Shown here: positions 17,535 through 26,362 of the stretch, piece by piece
Numbering within the stretch: the stretch's first letter is position 1
Layout of the letters: every line of letters begins with the position of its first letter
DNA from: Succinivibrio faecicola
GTDB taxonomy: Bacteria > Pseudomonadota > Gammaproteobacteria > Enterobacterales > Succinivibrionaceae
DNA length: 43,562 nt
Direction: 5' to 3'
Assembly: GCF_019448115.1 (NCBI RefSeq)
Contig: NZ_JAGFNY010000016.1
Span: 1-43,562 of the forward strand
Position numbers and translations under genes: made by a program
The notes under the pieces: model-generated
What the model saw: only the letters and a program-made list of their open reading frames with translations
What the model was told of the DNA's origin: nothing
Databases searched by the model: none

Positions 17535-17556
17535 GAGGAGATTTTAAAATCTCCTC
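17535..17556. terminator. bidirectional terminator between the ilv operon and hemY
   Basis: A perfect 22-nt palindrome (GAGGAGATTTT/AAAATCTCCTC), followed by ATCTTTTC on the plus strand. On the minus strand a T-rich tail (TTATTTTTAG) follows. It ends both the ilv operon and hemX-hemY. Confidence 0.85.
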
Positions 17557-17588
17557 ATCTTTTCTATATTGTGCTTTGCTTAAATAAA

Positions 17589-18788
17589 TTACTTCAATGC
17601 CAGAGCTCTATTGTCTGCTAGAACAGCATTAACTTTAGCATACCATTCAGTTGCTTCGGTATAATTCTGTAGGTTAGACTGAATAGATCCTAGTTTTAAG
17701 TAAATATCGCAAGAAGGCTCAATAGATAGAGCTTGCTTGTAATCTTCATATGCTTCTTTTAGAAGTCCTGACTTAAACTCAAGGTTTGCCATGGCTTTAA
17801 GTAATGGCAGATTAACCTGGGTTGTGATTACATTTTTAGAAGCATATTTCTTTAATGCAACTAATACCTCAGGAATAGCAATTTCCCAGTTTGAAATGCT
17901 GTTTAAGAAATCTCTATCAGGCTCTTTTTTCAGAATAGAAAGACTCAATTGACATGCCTTGTTTACATCGCCTAACTGAATTAGCTTATAAACAAATGAT
18001 CCCATGATTCTTGCATCTTTTTTGTCGTTTTTTGAAAGTTTCTTCATAAGATCGTCAATACCAGTCAGATCGTTTACAGAACGAAGTTCACTTTCAATAT
18101 ACTTAAGATAGAAATCACGCGCTTCACTATCGTTAATTACCTTGTATTTAAGTAAACTAGGTGTGATTTCGACGATATTGGACAGTTTATTAAGTTTCTT
18201 GAAGCACTTTAAGTAGAGCTTATATACAAAGGCATTTTTTACAGAGCCTTTTGTATTATCAAGGCACTCAAGAGCAACTTTAGCATTACCAACATCATAG
18301 TTTAATTTTGCACGAACAATATCAGATGCTAATTTTGCCTGTTTTCCTCTTCTCTGAGCCTCGTCTAAAGCCTGACGAGTATAGTCGTAAAGACCAATAT
18401 GGAAAGCTGCTTGAGCAGCAACTAGCAGTGATTTTTCAGACATTTTCTTGATGTCAGCTGAATGCTTTAACAAAGCAAGTGTATTGTCATACTGTCCTTG
18501 TTCAAAAGAAATTATGGCCTCATCTTGCAATGATAGCTTTCTTTTAAAAGAATGTTGTCTGAATGCAGAAAGAGTGTTCTTTGGAATAAGGTATACCTTT
18601 TTTACAAAAGTGCACAAAAAATATAGAGCAAAGATACTTGATAAATAAAGAATTATTGCTGTAGTAATAGAAGTCTCAATAACATGGGATGCTGTGGCAA
18701 TATGTATGTATCCTTGCGAATCAGCTAAAAGCGGACCAACAACAACAGCAAGGCAAGTAATGATAATGAAAACAATCAGCTTAACCAT
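17589..18788 (-). CDS. hemY: HemY-family TPR membrane protein
   Basis: This inner-membrane protein of the hemX-hemY pair has no established enzymatic role; despite the name it is not protoporphyrinogen oxidase. At 399 aa it is the same size as E. coli HemY. Two N-terminal membrane helices (residues about 2-20 and 42-62) are followed by a cytoplasmic or periplasmic helical region. TPR-like repeats appear at the C-terminus (LLKEAYEDYKQALSIEPSCD, then YTEATEWYAKV). It overlaps the hemX stop by one base (TAATG), so the two are co-translated. Its persistence without adjacent hemC/hemD is notable. Confidence 0.92.
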   Translation of the reverse strand: MVKLIVFIIITCLAVVVGPLLADSQGYIHIATASHVIETSITTAIILYLSSIFALYFLCTFVKKVYLIPKNTLSAFRQHSFKRKLSLQDEAIISFEQGQYDNTLALLKHSADIKKMSEKSLLVAAQAAFHIGLYDYTRQALDEAQRRGKQAKLASDIVRAKLNYDVGNAKVALECLDNTKGSVKNAFVYKLYLKCFKKLNKLSNIVEITPSLLKYKVINDSEARDFYLKYIESELRSVNDLTGIDDLMKKLSKNDKKDARIMGSFVYKLIQLGDVNKACQLSLSILKKEPDRDFLNSISNWEIAIPEVLVALKKYASKNVITTQVNLPLLKAMANLEFKSGLLKEAYEDYKQALSIEPSCDIYLKLGSIQSNLQNYTEATEWYAKVNAVLADNRALALK

Positions 18789-20308
18789 TATTTATTACCT
18801 TCTTTTTCAGTAGAAAGATTCACATTAGAAGCAAGGATCTTTTCTTGTGAACGATTAACTTTTGCTTGCTGTTGTGCAATAGTAGACTGCTTTTTATTTG
18901 TTTTCTTTTCATGAACACTCTTCTCAACAGAATTCTTTTCTACCTTATACAGATGGAATCTATCTGTTGCAATATTCTGGAATTTCTCATAGCTTGAAAG
19001 TGAGCCTTTGCTTTTGTAGGTAATAGTTTGTTTGATTAGCTCATCTAAACTTTCAAGAGAACTTGAAACAAGCTCACTGTTTGGATCAAAGTATGCTTTT
19101 AACTGTTGATTTACCTGAGACAGATTCTGGATAAAGGATTCTTGATCCTGATTGAATATTGCAACTTTTGCAAGAAGAATTTCTGTCTGAATATTCTTCA
19201 CTAGGATTTTTGTCTGATCAGGTGATAAGAACTGGTTAACGATATTTTCGTCACGTCTTCTTACTTCAATAAAGCGAGAAGAAAAGTCCTTTAATGACTC
19301 TAACAGATTGTTTTTCCAGTCTTTAATCTCTGCTGTTTTTGCATTCTGTTCAGATTCGAATTTATCCCTGTTTGCTCTTAAGAACTCGTTTAAAGGCATC
19401 TGAGCAACTGCATTGTAAATGCAGTCAAGCTTCATGTTCATGCCCCTAATATCAAGAACAGGAAGAGCCTTTAGTTTTGCGATGTCCTTACTTAAAGCCT
19501 CTCTTAGACGAATTATTTCATCCTCATCAATTTTGGCAATCAGGATATCAGCTCTTTCAAGATTTAATAGTGCTGCACTCACGTCGTCAGTCAGCTCGAG
19601 AATATTCTGAGCATTTGTTACAAGGAAGTAACTCTGTGCAATGAGCCAGTCATTTGGTTTTCTATCTTCATAATCTTTCAATCTGTTTGATACTGATTGA
19701 GTATTGGCTCCATATAATTCAACAAGTTGTTTTAAATCCTCGGTGCTTGTTTTAATTACATTGTTGTTGGCAATAATCTGGGAGTTTTGTGTGAAAAGCT
19801 CATCCATTCTGGCATCTTTTGCTTTCACTTCATTACTTAAAGATTCAACTTTTAAAGCTTTGTCTGAAACTTCTAATCTTGTAGCTTCAATTTTGCTTGC
19901 TAATTCGTTTATATCATCAAATCTGTGCTGATGAAAATAGTATGCTCCAAAGCCAGCACCAGAAATAACAGCAATCATCAGTGCTGTTAATACATTGATT
20001 TTTGTTTTTAGAGAACGTATTTCTCCTGATACGGCGGTCTCTTCTTTTATGCTGTTGTTCTTATTTTTAGTATCAGTCATATTTTCTTCTTTATGATTAT
20101 TCGCTTCCACAGGTTTATTATCTGATGAAGGTCTGTATTTGCTTTCACTATGAAGTAAATCTTTTGCAACTTCTTCAATGGCAATGGCCTCTTTCTCAAG
20201 CTGCTCAAGAGTTTGTTCTTGACTGTTTGCTTGTACGTGTTCGCTTGAATTTTGTGAGTCGATGTTTGTCTGCTTTAATTTCTTTTCATCCATTTTATGA
20301 ATGCTCAC
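18788..20308 (-). CDS. hemX: HemX-family membrane protein
   Basis: This single-pass inner-membrane protein belongs to the family often mislabelled uroporphyrinogen-III C-methyltransferase; no SAM-binding fold is present. The 506 aa exceeds E. coli HemX (about 393). The extra length comes from a polar, Gln/Glu/Lys-rich N-terminus of about 100 residues and a Lys/Gln-rich C-terminal tail. The membrane helix (VLTALMIAVISGAGFGAYYF) lies near residue 110, followed by a coiled coil to about residue 200. The GTG at 20308 is one start and the ATG at 20293 another; neither has a strong ribosome site. It precedes hemY with a one-base overlap. Confidence 0.9.
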   Translation of the reverse strand: MSIHKMDEKKLKQTNIDSQNSSEHVQANSQEQTLEQLEKEAIAIEEVAKDLLHSESKYRPSSDNKPVEANNHKEENMTDTKNKNNSIKEETAVSGEIRSLKTKINVLTALMIAVISGAGFGAYYFHQHRFDDINELASKIEATRLEVSDKALKVESLSNEVKAKDARMDELFTQNSQIIANNNVIKTSTEDLKQLVELYGANTQSVSNRLKDYEDRKPNDWLIAQSYFLVTNAQNILELTDDVSAALLNLERADILIAKIDEDEIIRLREALSKDIAKLKALPVLDIRGMNMKLDCIYNAVAQMPLNEFLRANRDKFESEQNAKTAEIKDWKNNLLESLKDFSSRFIEVRRRDENIVNQFLSPDQTKILVKNIQTEILLAKVAIFNQDQESFIQNLSQVNQQLKAYFDPNSELVSSSLESLDELIKQTITYKSKGSLSSYEKFQNIATDRFHLYKVEKNSVEKSVHEKKTNKKQSTIAQQQAKVNRSQEKILASNVNLSTEKEGNK

Positions 20309-20447
20309 TTTAGTATATACCCAAACTTATAATAGCATGACTATATATTTTTCAAAATATTTCAATAAGTTGCGATACAATTATATTTGTTGTGGATCAC
20401 TCTTTTTTCTAAGTATCTACTTAAGAGTATAGGATAAAAATGCGGTT

Positions 20448-20477
20448 TTGCGATAAACTGTTATCCAGTACTATAAT
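20448..20477 (+). promoter_or_regulatory. candidate cyaA promoter P1
   Basis: TTGCGA (20448-20453) and TATAAT (20472-20477) are separated by 18 nt, a good sigma-70 match. The start would fall near 20484, just before a terminator-like hairpin in the leader. Confidence 0.5.
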
Positions 20478-20496
20478 TCTTTGTGTGTTGTATAAA

Positions 20497-20520
20497 AAAA
20501 ACAGTACAAAAGCTGTTTTT
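20497..20520 (+). terminator. terminator-like hairpin in the cyaA leader
   Basis: AAAAACAG (20497-20504) pairs with CTGTTTTT (20513-20520) around an 8-nt loop, giving a stem that ends in a five-T tract. It lies between candidate promoters P1 and P2 and so could attenuate P1 transcripts. The stem has only three strong pairs. Confidence 0.35.
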
Positions 20521-20521
20521 G

Positions 20522-20550
20522 TTGTCTAAACATCGATCTGTTGGTATTAT
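20522..20550 (+). promoter_or_regulatory. candidate cyaA promoter P2
   Basis: TTGTCT (20522-20527) and TATTAT (20545-20550) are separated by exactly 17 nt. Transcripts would begin about 35 nt before the cyaA ATG and would bypass the leader hairpin. Confidence 0.45.
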
Positions 20551-20590
20551 CCCTTGTCGATGATTTTGTTGAATTGTTTTTTAGGTATGT

Positions 20591-23071
20591 ATGGATAAGT
20601 CGCAGTTTGAATACAGATTTGAGCGCATGATTAAGTTCATCGCAAAACAATATAAGCACGCGACTGATATTATGCCTAAGGACTCAGCTGAATTCTTATC
20701 AATTCTTCCTATTCTTCTGCACTACAATCATAAATATCTCCCAGGTTACAGAAACGGCTCTGTTCCTCATGGAATAGATATGTTTGTTCCAAATGAAAAA
20801 CAAAGAGAATATCTACGTGCCCACAATATAGATCCTGATGAAAAGGTTGAAACCTATTATCCTATATATGGTCTTTATTCTATGGGCAGTACATCTACAA
20901 TTGCTCAGGGGCCTGATTCCGACCTTGATATTTGGGTGTGCATAAGTAAGGAAACTCCAGATTTTGAGATAAACAGACTGTCTGAAAAATGCCGATTTAT
21001 CTCAGCATATGCAAAAGCTTTGGGTGTAGAGCTCAACCTGTTTGTTACTGTAGAAGATCGCTTTGCGAACGGCTCTCACGGCACAATGGATACAGAAGAT
21101 TGTGGTTCTGCTCAGAGTCTTTTTTTGCTAGATGAATTCTATAGAACCTCAATGAGACTGTGTGGTCGATATATAGCATGGTATATGATTTCATCAGAAG
21201 ATGAATATGACGATTACCAGAAAGCTCTTATAGAATTTTATAAAAGCGATTTTATTGTGCGCGAGCAATGGTTTGATTTCGGTTCTGTAGCAAAATGTTC
21301 TCCAGAAGAGTATTTCGGTTCAGGTTTGTGGCTTGTATATAAGGGTATTGATAGACCATTTAAAGCTCTTCTCAAGATACTTTTAATGGAAGCTTATGCA
21401 AGTGAGTATCCTAATACAAAGCTGCTATCACTTGAACTTAAGGATCTGATCTTTAAAACCAAGGGTAAGGTTCAGTTAAAACTTGATCCATATTATCTGA
21501 TGTTCAAAAAGGTATCAGGTTATCTGTTATCTATAGGTGATTTTGAAAGAATAGATCTTGTAAGAATAAGTTTCTATTCAAAAATTAAAAATGCATTAGA
21601 TCATTTAACCAATAGGAGAGCTCTTATAAGAAGGCAGACTTTCTTAAAATTCATTACAAAAACATGGAAGTGGTCTGAATCTTATATTGATACAATAAAC
21701 AACCCAGATAAAATTTCTGTAAATGAATCAATCTACAGAGTAAAAAAGCTTTTTCTCTCTCTTCTTGAAAGTTATAAATCACTGCTACGTTTCTGTATGG
21801 ACCATAACATTGAATTTGCTATTACGTCCGACGATGCTGGTGTTTTATCTAGAAAGATTTATTCAGCATACGAAAAATATCCTGGAAAAATTGTAATTAT
21901 CAAATCAGCTTTAGAAAATATCCATCAAGAAAAGAATCTTACATTAGTAAAACCATCAAAGTTTTCCTTATGCAATCATGGTTGGCATGTATTTGCCAAT
22001 GCGCAAAATTCAATAGAGATCCTTGAATCAAAAGCACTGTATGTGACATCAAGTATTGTTGAAATGGTATGCTGGGTAAGTGCAAACGGTCTTTTAGGTG
22101 ATAGAACAAATCTGTTTATCAAATCACCAGATAGCAGTGTAACTGAAGAAAAAATCAAAGCTCTTTGTGAAGACATCAGACAGTTTATTCTTTCTGCTAA
22201 TTTAAGTGTAAAAGAATCAGATCTGCAAAAACCTCGTCAAATTATTAAATCAATGGTTGTTGTTAATTTCCATAAGGATGCGACATCGAAATTCATGATT
22301 TCAACATCTGATCTTGAGATTGGTTCTGCTTTAAGTCTTGGTCGTCAGAAGATGTGCCTAATAGGTTCTGTTGATGTCATTAACTTAAACTCATGGGGTG
22401 AGATTTCTTGTAATTCATTCTCAGATGGAGAGTCTGGAATAGCCGATGTTCTAGCATCACTTATTAAGTCACAAAAAATTGATGATACCCATGAGGAGAT
22501 CTTCTCTCCTTTAGAGTTTATTAAAGTATGTTCGTATTCAGATTCTCACCGAGATCTTATCAGATACGATTTAGAGGCTGTGATCAGAGGCATTTATAAT
22601 TGTATTAACGGTTATGATTCAAATCATGTATTCGCTCTTGGCCATAATACCTATGAAGTTGTTTCCGATGCAGATAACAATTTGTCATTGGTAAAGCGTT
22701 TTTCCTTTAAGGCATCTCAAGATGATGTGACCATTCTGTCTAGATTCGGTATGCGCCCTGAATATGCTTTGCAGGTTCCTGATGTTGTTGAAAGATCATC
22801 AACAGAAGGTATTATTCAGTATTTCTTTGTAAAGCACGTAGATATTTACGATATATATATTGTAAATGAACGAAATGAAGTAAAAATTTATCGAAATTTC
22901 AAAGGTTCTCGTACAGCCTTGGTAAACGAAATCAATCGTTTTTATGCTCAGGAATATAAGAACGAAGATAATTCATTAAAACTTAATTTCAATCTTCCTC
23001 AGTATTTTGTTTTAAACAATGAAATGACAAAGGTAAAACCATTCTCTATTATGGTTTCACAGGACAATTAA
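20591..23071 (+). CDS. cyaA: class I adenylate cyclase
   Basis: This enzyme makes cAMP from ATP for CRP-dependent control. At 826 aa it is close to E. coli CyaA (848). The N-terminal catalytic nucleotidyltransferase domain has the motif GSTSTIAQGPDSDLDIWVC at about residues 99-117, carrying the Gly-Ser and DxD metal-binding pair. The C-terminal half is the glucose-regulated domain of the family. The ATG at 20591 has AGGT about 6 nt upstream. It is divergent from hemX, as in E. coli, but hemC, hemD and cyaY, normally in this neighbourhood, are absent. CRP is not in the window. Confidence 0.96.
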   Translation: MDKSQFEYRFERMIKFIAKQYKHATDIMPKDSAEFLSILPILLHYNHKYLPGYRNGSVPHGIDMFVPNEKQREYLRAHNIDPDEKVETYYPIYGLYSMGSTSTIAQGPDSDLDIWVCISKETPDFEINRLSEKCRFISAYAKALGVELNLFVTVEDRFANGSHGTMDTEDCGSAQSLFLLDEFYRTSMRLCGRYIAWYMISSEDEYDDYQKALIEFYKSDFIVREQWFDFGSVAKCSPEEYFGSGLWLVYKGIDRPFKALLKILLMEAYASEYPNTKLLSLELKDLIFKTKGKVQLKLDPYYLMFKKVSGYLLSIGDFERIDLVRISFYSKIKNALDHLTNRRALIRRQTFLKFITKTWKWSESYIDTINNPDKISVNESIYRVKKLFLSLLESYKSLLRFCMDHNIEFAITSDDAGVLSRKIYSAYEKYPGKIVIIKSALENIHQEKNLTLVKPSKFSLCNHGWHVFANAQNSIEILESKALYVTSSIVEMVCWVSANGLLGDRTNLFIKSPDSSVTEEKIKALCEDIRQFILSANLSVKESDLQKPRQIIKSMVVVNFHKDATSKFMISTSDLEIGSALSLGRQKMCLIGSVDVINLNSWGEISCNSFSDGESGIADVLASLIKSQKIDDTHEEIFSPLEFIKVCSYSDSHRDLIRYDLEAVIRGIYNCINGYDSNHVFALGHNTYEVVSDADNNLSLVKRFSFKASQDDVTILSRFGMRPEYALQVPDVVERSSTEGIIQYFFVKHVDIYDIYIVNERNEVKIYRNFKGSRTALVNEINRFYAQEYKNEDNSLKLNFNLPQYFVLNNEMTKVKPFSIMVSQDN

Positions 23072-23164
23072 CTGAGAATACGAAGCGATAATCTTAAGAA
23101 TTCTACAGAATCTCACCATAATGGAATGATTTTTCAAATCTTCGGATAATTTATTCTTTTTTGT

Positions 23165-23170
23165 TATACT
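23165..23170 (+). promoter_or_regulatory. candidate -10 box of the lptM-lysA-dapF operon
   Basis: TATACT preceded by TTGT. The best -35 (TTCGGA at 23141-23146, 18-nt spacer) is poor. The position, 36 nt before the lptM start, is suitable. Confidence 0.35.
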
Positions 23171-23200
23171 AGCAAAAGAATTTTTATAAGGGTTTTTACA

Positions 23201-23314
23201 TTGAAAACAATATTGATTTTATCTGTCCTTTTATCTGCATTGGCTATAAACGCATGCGGAATTAAAGGCTCTTTGTATATCGAAGATGAAGCTTTGATGG
23301 CAGAGCAGAAATAA
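23201..23314 (+). CDS. lptM: LPS translocon maturation chaperone LptM (YifL-like small lipoprotein)
   Basis: This outer-membrane lipoprotein in E. coli binds the LptD-LptE translocon and promotes native disulfide formation in LptD. The 37-aa precursor is very short. Residues 1-18 are a lipoprotein signal, and the lipobox ends at Cys19 (INACG). The following CGIKGSLY matches the family signature CGLKGPLY. The mature peptide is only about 19 residues. The start is TTG, supported by AAGGG 8 nt upstream. The place between cyaA and lysA/dapF is the conserved one. The much shorter tail than in E. coli (67-aa precursor) is the only unusual point. Confidence 0.88.
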   Translation: MKTILILSVLLSALAINACGIKGSLYIEDEALMAEQK

Positions 23315-23348
23315 GAGTAGTTTATAAATTTAAAAAAGAGAAAAATAA

Positions 23349-24596
23349 ATGGATTTTTTTAATTTTAAAGGCAACAGTCTGTTTGCAGAAGATGTTGAAA
23401 TCACATCTCTTGCAAAAGAGTATGGAACCCCACTTTATGTATATTCAAAAGCAACATTAGAACGACACTTAAATGCATTTGAGTCTTCTTTTAATGGTAA
23501 AAAACACCTTGTATGCTTTGCTGTAAAGGCTTGTTCAAATCTTGCTATTTTAAATTTAATGGCAAAACTAGGTGCAGGTTTTGACGTTGTATCAGAAGGT
23601 GAGCTTCGCAGAGTAATTGCTGCAGGTGGCGACCCACATAAAGTTGTTTTCTCAGGTGTAGGTAAGACCTATTCTGAAATTGAGTATGCTTTATCTGTTG
23701 GTATCAACTGTCTGAACATTGAATCAGAAGAAGAGATTGAAACTGTTGTTGCAGCTGCAAGAAAACTAGGTGTTGTTGCAAATGTTGCTCTTCGTGTAAA
23801 TCCAGGTGTTGATGCAAAAACACATCCATATATTTCAACAGGTTTAAAGAATAACAAATTCGGAATTACAGAAGAAAACGCATTCGATCTTTATGTAAAA
23901 ATGTCTAAGATTGACTGTCTGAATATTTCTGGTATCGACTGCCATATCGGCTCTCAGATGACCTCTGGCATGCCTATTATTGAAGCCACTGATAAAATTG
24001 TTGCTTTATACAATAAATTATTATCAGCAGGTATCAAAGTAGACCATATCGATATGGGTGGTGGTCTTGGTGTAACCTATGACAATGAAACTCCTCCAAC
24101 ACCATCAGAGTACATTGCTCCAATTTTAGAAAGATTAAAGAGTCTTGATGTTGCATTGTACTTAGAGCCTGGTCGTGCAATGGTTGCAAATGCATCAGTT
24201 CTTCTTGCAAAGGTTGTTTATCAGAAGAACAATGGCGACAAGCATTTCGTAATTACAGATACAGGTATGAATGACATGATCCGTCCTGCTTTATATGGCT
24301 CATGGATGACAATCATCAATTCAACAATTCATGAGGATATACCCGAAGTAGTATCTGATGTTGTAGGCCCAATCTGCGAGAGTGATGACTTCCTTGGTAA
24401 GGAAAGAAAACTAAAGGTTAAGAACGGCGATATTCTTGTTGTTCGTGGCGCAGGTGCTTACGGATCTTCAATGGCATCAACATACAATTCAAGAAGACTT
24501 CCTTGTGAGGTTCTTGTTGATAAGGATAAGTCATATGTCATTAAAAAGCGTCAGACTTTTGAAGACATCTGGAAGGATGAGTGCATCATCAAATAA
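23349..24596 (+). CDS. lysA: diaminopimelate decarboxylase
   Basis: This PLP enzyme decarboxylates meso-diaminopimelate to L-lysine. The 415-aa fold-type III protein has the PLP lysine Lys60 (CFAVKACSN) and the HIGSQM motif near residue 199. The glycine-rich phosphate site is GGGLGVTYDNE, and the CESDDFLGKER motif, completing the active site across the dimer, lies near residue 345. The form resembles the Pseudomonas/Vibrio-type LysA linked to lptM and dapF. A GAGA-rich weak Shine-Dalgarno lies 8 nt upstream. dapF starts 9 nt after the stop. Confidence 0.96.
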   Translation: MDFFNFKGNSLFAEDVEITSLAKEYGTPLYVYSKATLERHLNAFESSFNGKKHLVCFAVKACSNLAILNLMAKLGAGFDVVSEGELRRVIAAGGDPHKVVFSGVGKTYSEIEYALSVGINCLNIESEEEIETVVAAARKLGVVANVALRVNPGVDAKTHPYISTGLKNNKFGITEENAFDLYVKMSKIDCLNISGIDCHIGSQMTSGMPIIEATDKIVALYNKLLSAGIKVDHIDMGGGLGVTYDNETPPTPSEYIAPILERLKSLDVALYLEPGRAMVANASVLLAKVVYQKNNGDKHFVITDTGMNDMIRPALYGSWMTIINSTIHEDIPEVVSDVVGPICESDDFLGKERKLKVKNGDILVVRGAGAYGSSMASTYNSRRLPCEVLVDKDKSYVIKKRQTFEDIWKDECIIK

Positions 24597-24605
24597 GAGG
24601 TCTCT

Positions 24606-25445
24606 ATGCTTTTAAAGTTTACAAAAATGCATGGACTGGGTAATGACTTTATGGTTGTTGATGGCGTTACCCAAAAAGTCTTTTTCTCACCTGAACTGAT
24701 TAAAAGACTTTCAGATCGTCATTTTGGTGTAGGGTTTGACCAGCTTTTGCTGGTTGAACCACCATTTGATCCTGATCTTGATTTTCATTATAGAATTTTC
24801 AATGCAGACGGATCAGAAGTACAGATGTGCGGCAATGGTGCTCGCTGTTTTGTAAGATTCGTAATAGATCATCATCTTACAAATAAAAGAGAAATCAAGG
24901 TAAGTACCGTATCAGGTGTTCTTACTTTAAAACTCAATGACGATGATACAGTTACTGTAAATATGGGGAAGCCTCATTTTGATCCTGCTGTAATTCCTTT
25001 TAAATGCGATAGAAAAAGTTTACAGTACAGTATTAAGCTAAAAGATGGAACTGTATTTTCTCATGGTGCTGTATCTATGGGAAATCCTCATGCAACTATC
25101 TTTTTTGATGAAGATGTTCAGGATTCAACAATACAGAAGTACGGTTCAGAGCTTGAAAATCATGAAAACTTTCCAGAGCGCGTAAATGTGGGATTTGCCC
25201 ATGTGGTTGATTCTCACAGCATTAATCTTCGTGTATATGAAAGAGGTTGTGGTGAGACATTAGCCTGCGGAACAGGTGCCTGTGCTGCAGCTGTTATTGC
25301 TATTACTCAGGGGCGAGTCAAATCTCCTGTTACAGTAACTCTACCTGGTGGTTCACTGAAGATATCATGGGATGGAAATGAAACATCAAGTGTAATGATG
25401 TCAGGCCCTGCTACACGAGTGTTTGAAGGAACCATCGTTATTTAA
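24606..25445 (+). CDS. dapF: diaminopimelate epimerase
   Basis: This PLP-independent racemase converts LL- to meso-diaminopimelate for lysine and peptidoglycan synthesis. The 279-aa length is typical. The two catalytic cysteines are visible: Cys75 in MCGNGARC and one near residue 222 in LACGTGACA, each in a DapF half-domain. AGAGG lies 6 nt before the ATG. It sits between lysA (9-nt gap) and xerC (6-nt gap), as in many Gammaproteobacteria, so co-transcription is very likely. Confidence 0.97.
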   Translation: MLLKFTKMHGLGNDFMVVDGVTQKVFFSPELIKRLSDRHFGVGFDQLLLVEPPFDPDLDFHYRIFNADGSEVQMCGNGARCFVRFVIDHHLTNKREIKVSTVSGVLTLKLNDDDTVTVNMGKPHFDPAVIPFKCDRKSLQYSIKLKDGTVFSHGAVSMGNPHATIFFDEDVQDSTIQKYGSELENHENFPERVNVGFAHVVDSHSINLRVYERGCGETLACGTGACAAAVIAITQGRVKSPVTVTLPGGSLKISWDGNETSSVMMSGPATRVFEGTIVI

Positions 25446-25451
25446 TAGCTT

Positions 25452-26360
25452 ATGAAAGAACTCGTTGATGGATTTTTAGATTACATCATTTATGAAAAGA
25501 AGCTATCTGATAAAACAGTAGACTCTTACAGACGAGTTCTGCAAAAATCAGTTGATGCTCTTAGCCTTGAATATGGATCCAATTTCAAGTGGGAACAATT
25601 TGAGGAAGAGCATATGAGATACCTGCAAAAGGAATTTAATTTCGGTACAGATGATGAAAGACTGAATAATAATTCTGTTGCACATGATCTGTACGCTTTA
25701 AGCTCATTTTTCAGGTTTCTTATTAAAAGAGGCGTACTAAAGGATAATCCTACAAAACTAATCAAGGTACCTAAGGTCAAAAGACTTTTACCTGATACAC
25801 TTACATTAAATGAGCTTAATACACTTCTTGACTATGCTCCAAAAGATCTAAAGGAGCTTAGGGATAATACGATAGCCGAACTTTTGTTCTCATCAGGACT
25901 TCGTGTATCGGAACTTGTGGCTCTTGATCTGAACAGCATAGACTTTACAACAAACGAGGTAAGGGTTCTTGGAAAGGGATCTAAAGAGCGCGTTGTTCCT
26001 GTTACAAAAATAGCAATTTCAAAGATTAAAAGATATCTTGAATTGCGCCATGAGTTTAATCCAGATTTAGAGGAAAAAGCATTATTTCTAAATCGCTTTG
26101 GCAGAAGACTTACCTCTAGAGCTGTTCAGCAGAATCTAGATGAGCTAGCTAAAAAATCAGGAATCATGACGCATTTAAATCCACATAAGTTAAGACACTC
26201 TTTTGCAACAGGATTACTGCAAGGAGGCGCTGATCTTAGATCTGTTCAGGAAATGTTAGGTCACAGTTCACTTGCTGCAACACAGATTTATACACATCTG
26301 AATTTTGAGTATTTAAAGAAAGTTTATCTTGATGCTCATCCATTGAATAAAAAGGACTGA
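25452..26360 (+). CDS. xerC: tyrosine recombinase XerC
   Basis: With XerD this recombinase resolves chromosome dimers at dif at the septum. The 302-aa protein has an N-terminal SAM-like DNA-binding domain (about 1-95). The catalytic domain shows the conserved residues: Arg in SGLRVSELVALD, Lys in GKGSKERVVP, His-x-x-Arg in HKLRHSFAT, His in LGHSSLAATQ and the nucleophile Tyr in QIYTHL. Its location after dapF marks it as housekeeping XerC and not a mobile-element integrase. The following HAD gene starts 2 nt after its stop. Confidence 0.95.
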   Translation: MKELVDGFLDYIIYEKKLSDKTVDSYRRVLQKSVDALSLEYGSNFKWEQFEEEHMRYLQKEFNFGTDDERLNNNSVAHDLYALSSFFRFLIKRGVLKDNPTKLIKVPKVKRLLPDTLTLNELNTLLDYAPKDLKELRDNTIAELLFSSGLRVSELVALDLNSIDFTTNEVRVLGKGSKERVVPVTKIAISKIKRYLELRHEFNPDLEEKALFLNRFGRRLTSRAVQQNLDELAKKSGIMTHLNPHKLRHSFATGLLQGGADLRSVQEMLGHSSLAATQIYTHLNFEYLKKVYLDAHPLNKKD

Positions 26361-26362
26361 CA

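Noticed and set aside
18788-20308. hemX as a uroporphyrinogen-III methyltransferase
   Set aside because: The protein is a single-pass coiled-coil membrane protein with no SAM-binding motifs; the name is a known misannotation.
20392-20400. GTGGATCAC as a CRP site for cyaA
   Set aside because: The half-sites are 3 nt apart and lack the TGTGA-N6-TCACA pattern.
25452-26360. Tyrosine recombinase as an integrase marking a mobile element
   Set aside because: It is housekeeping XerC by sequence and by its dapF/yigB neighbours; no attachment repeats or cargo genes were seen.
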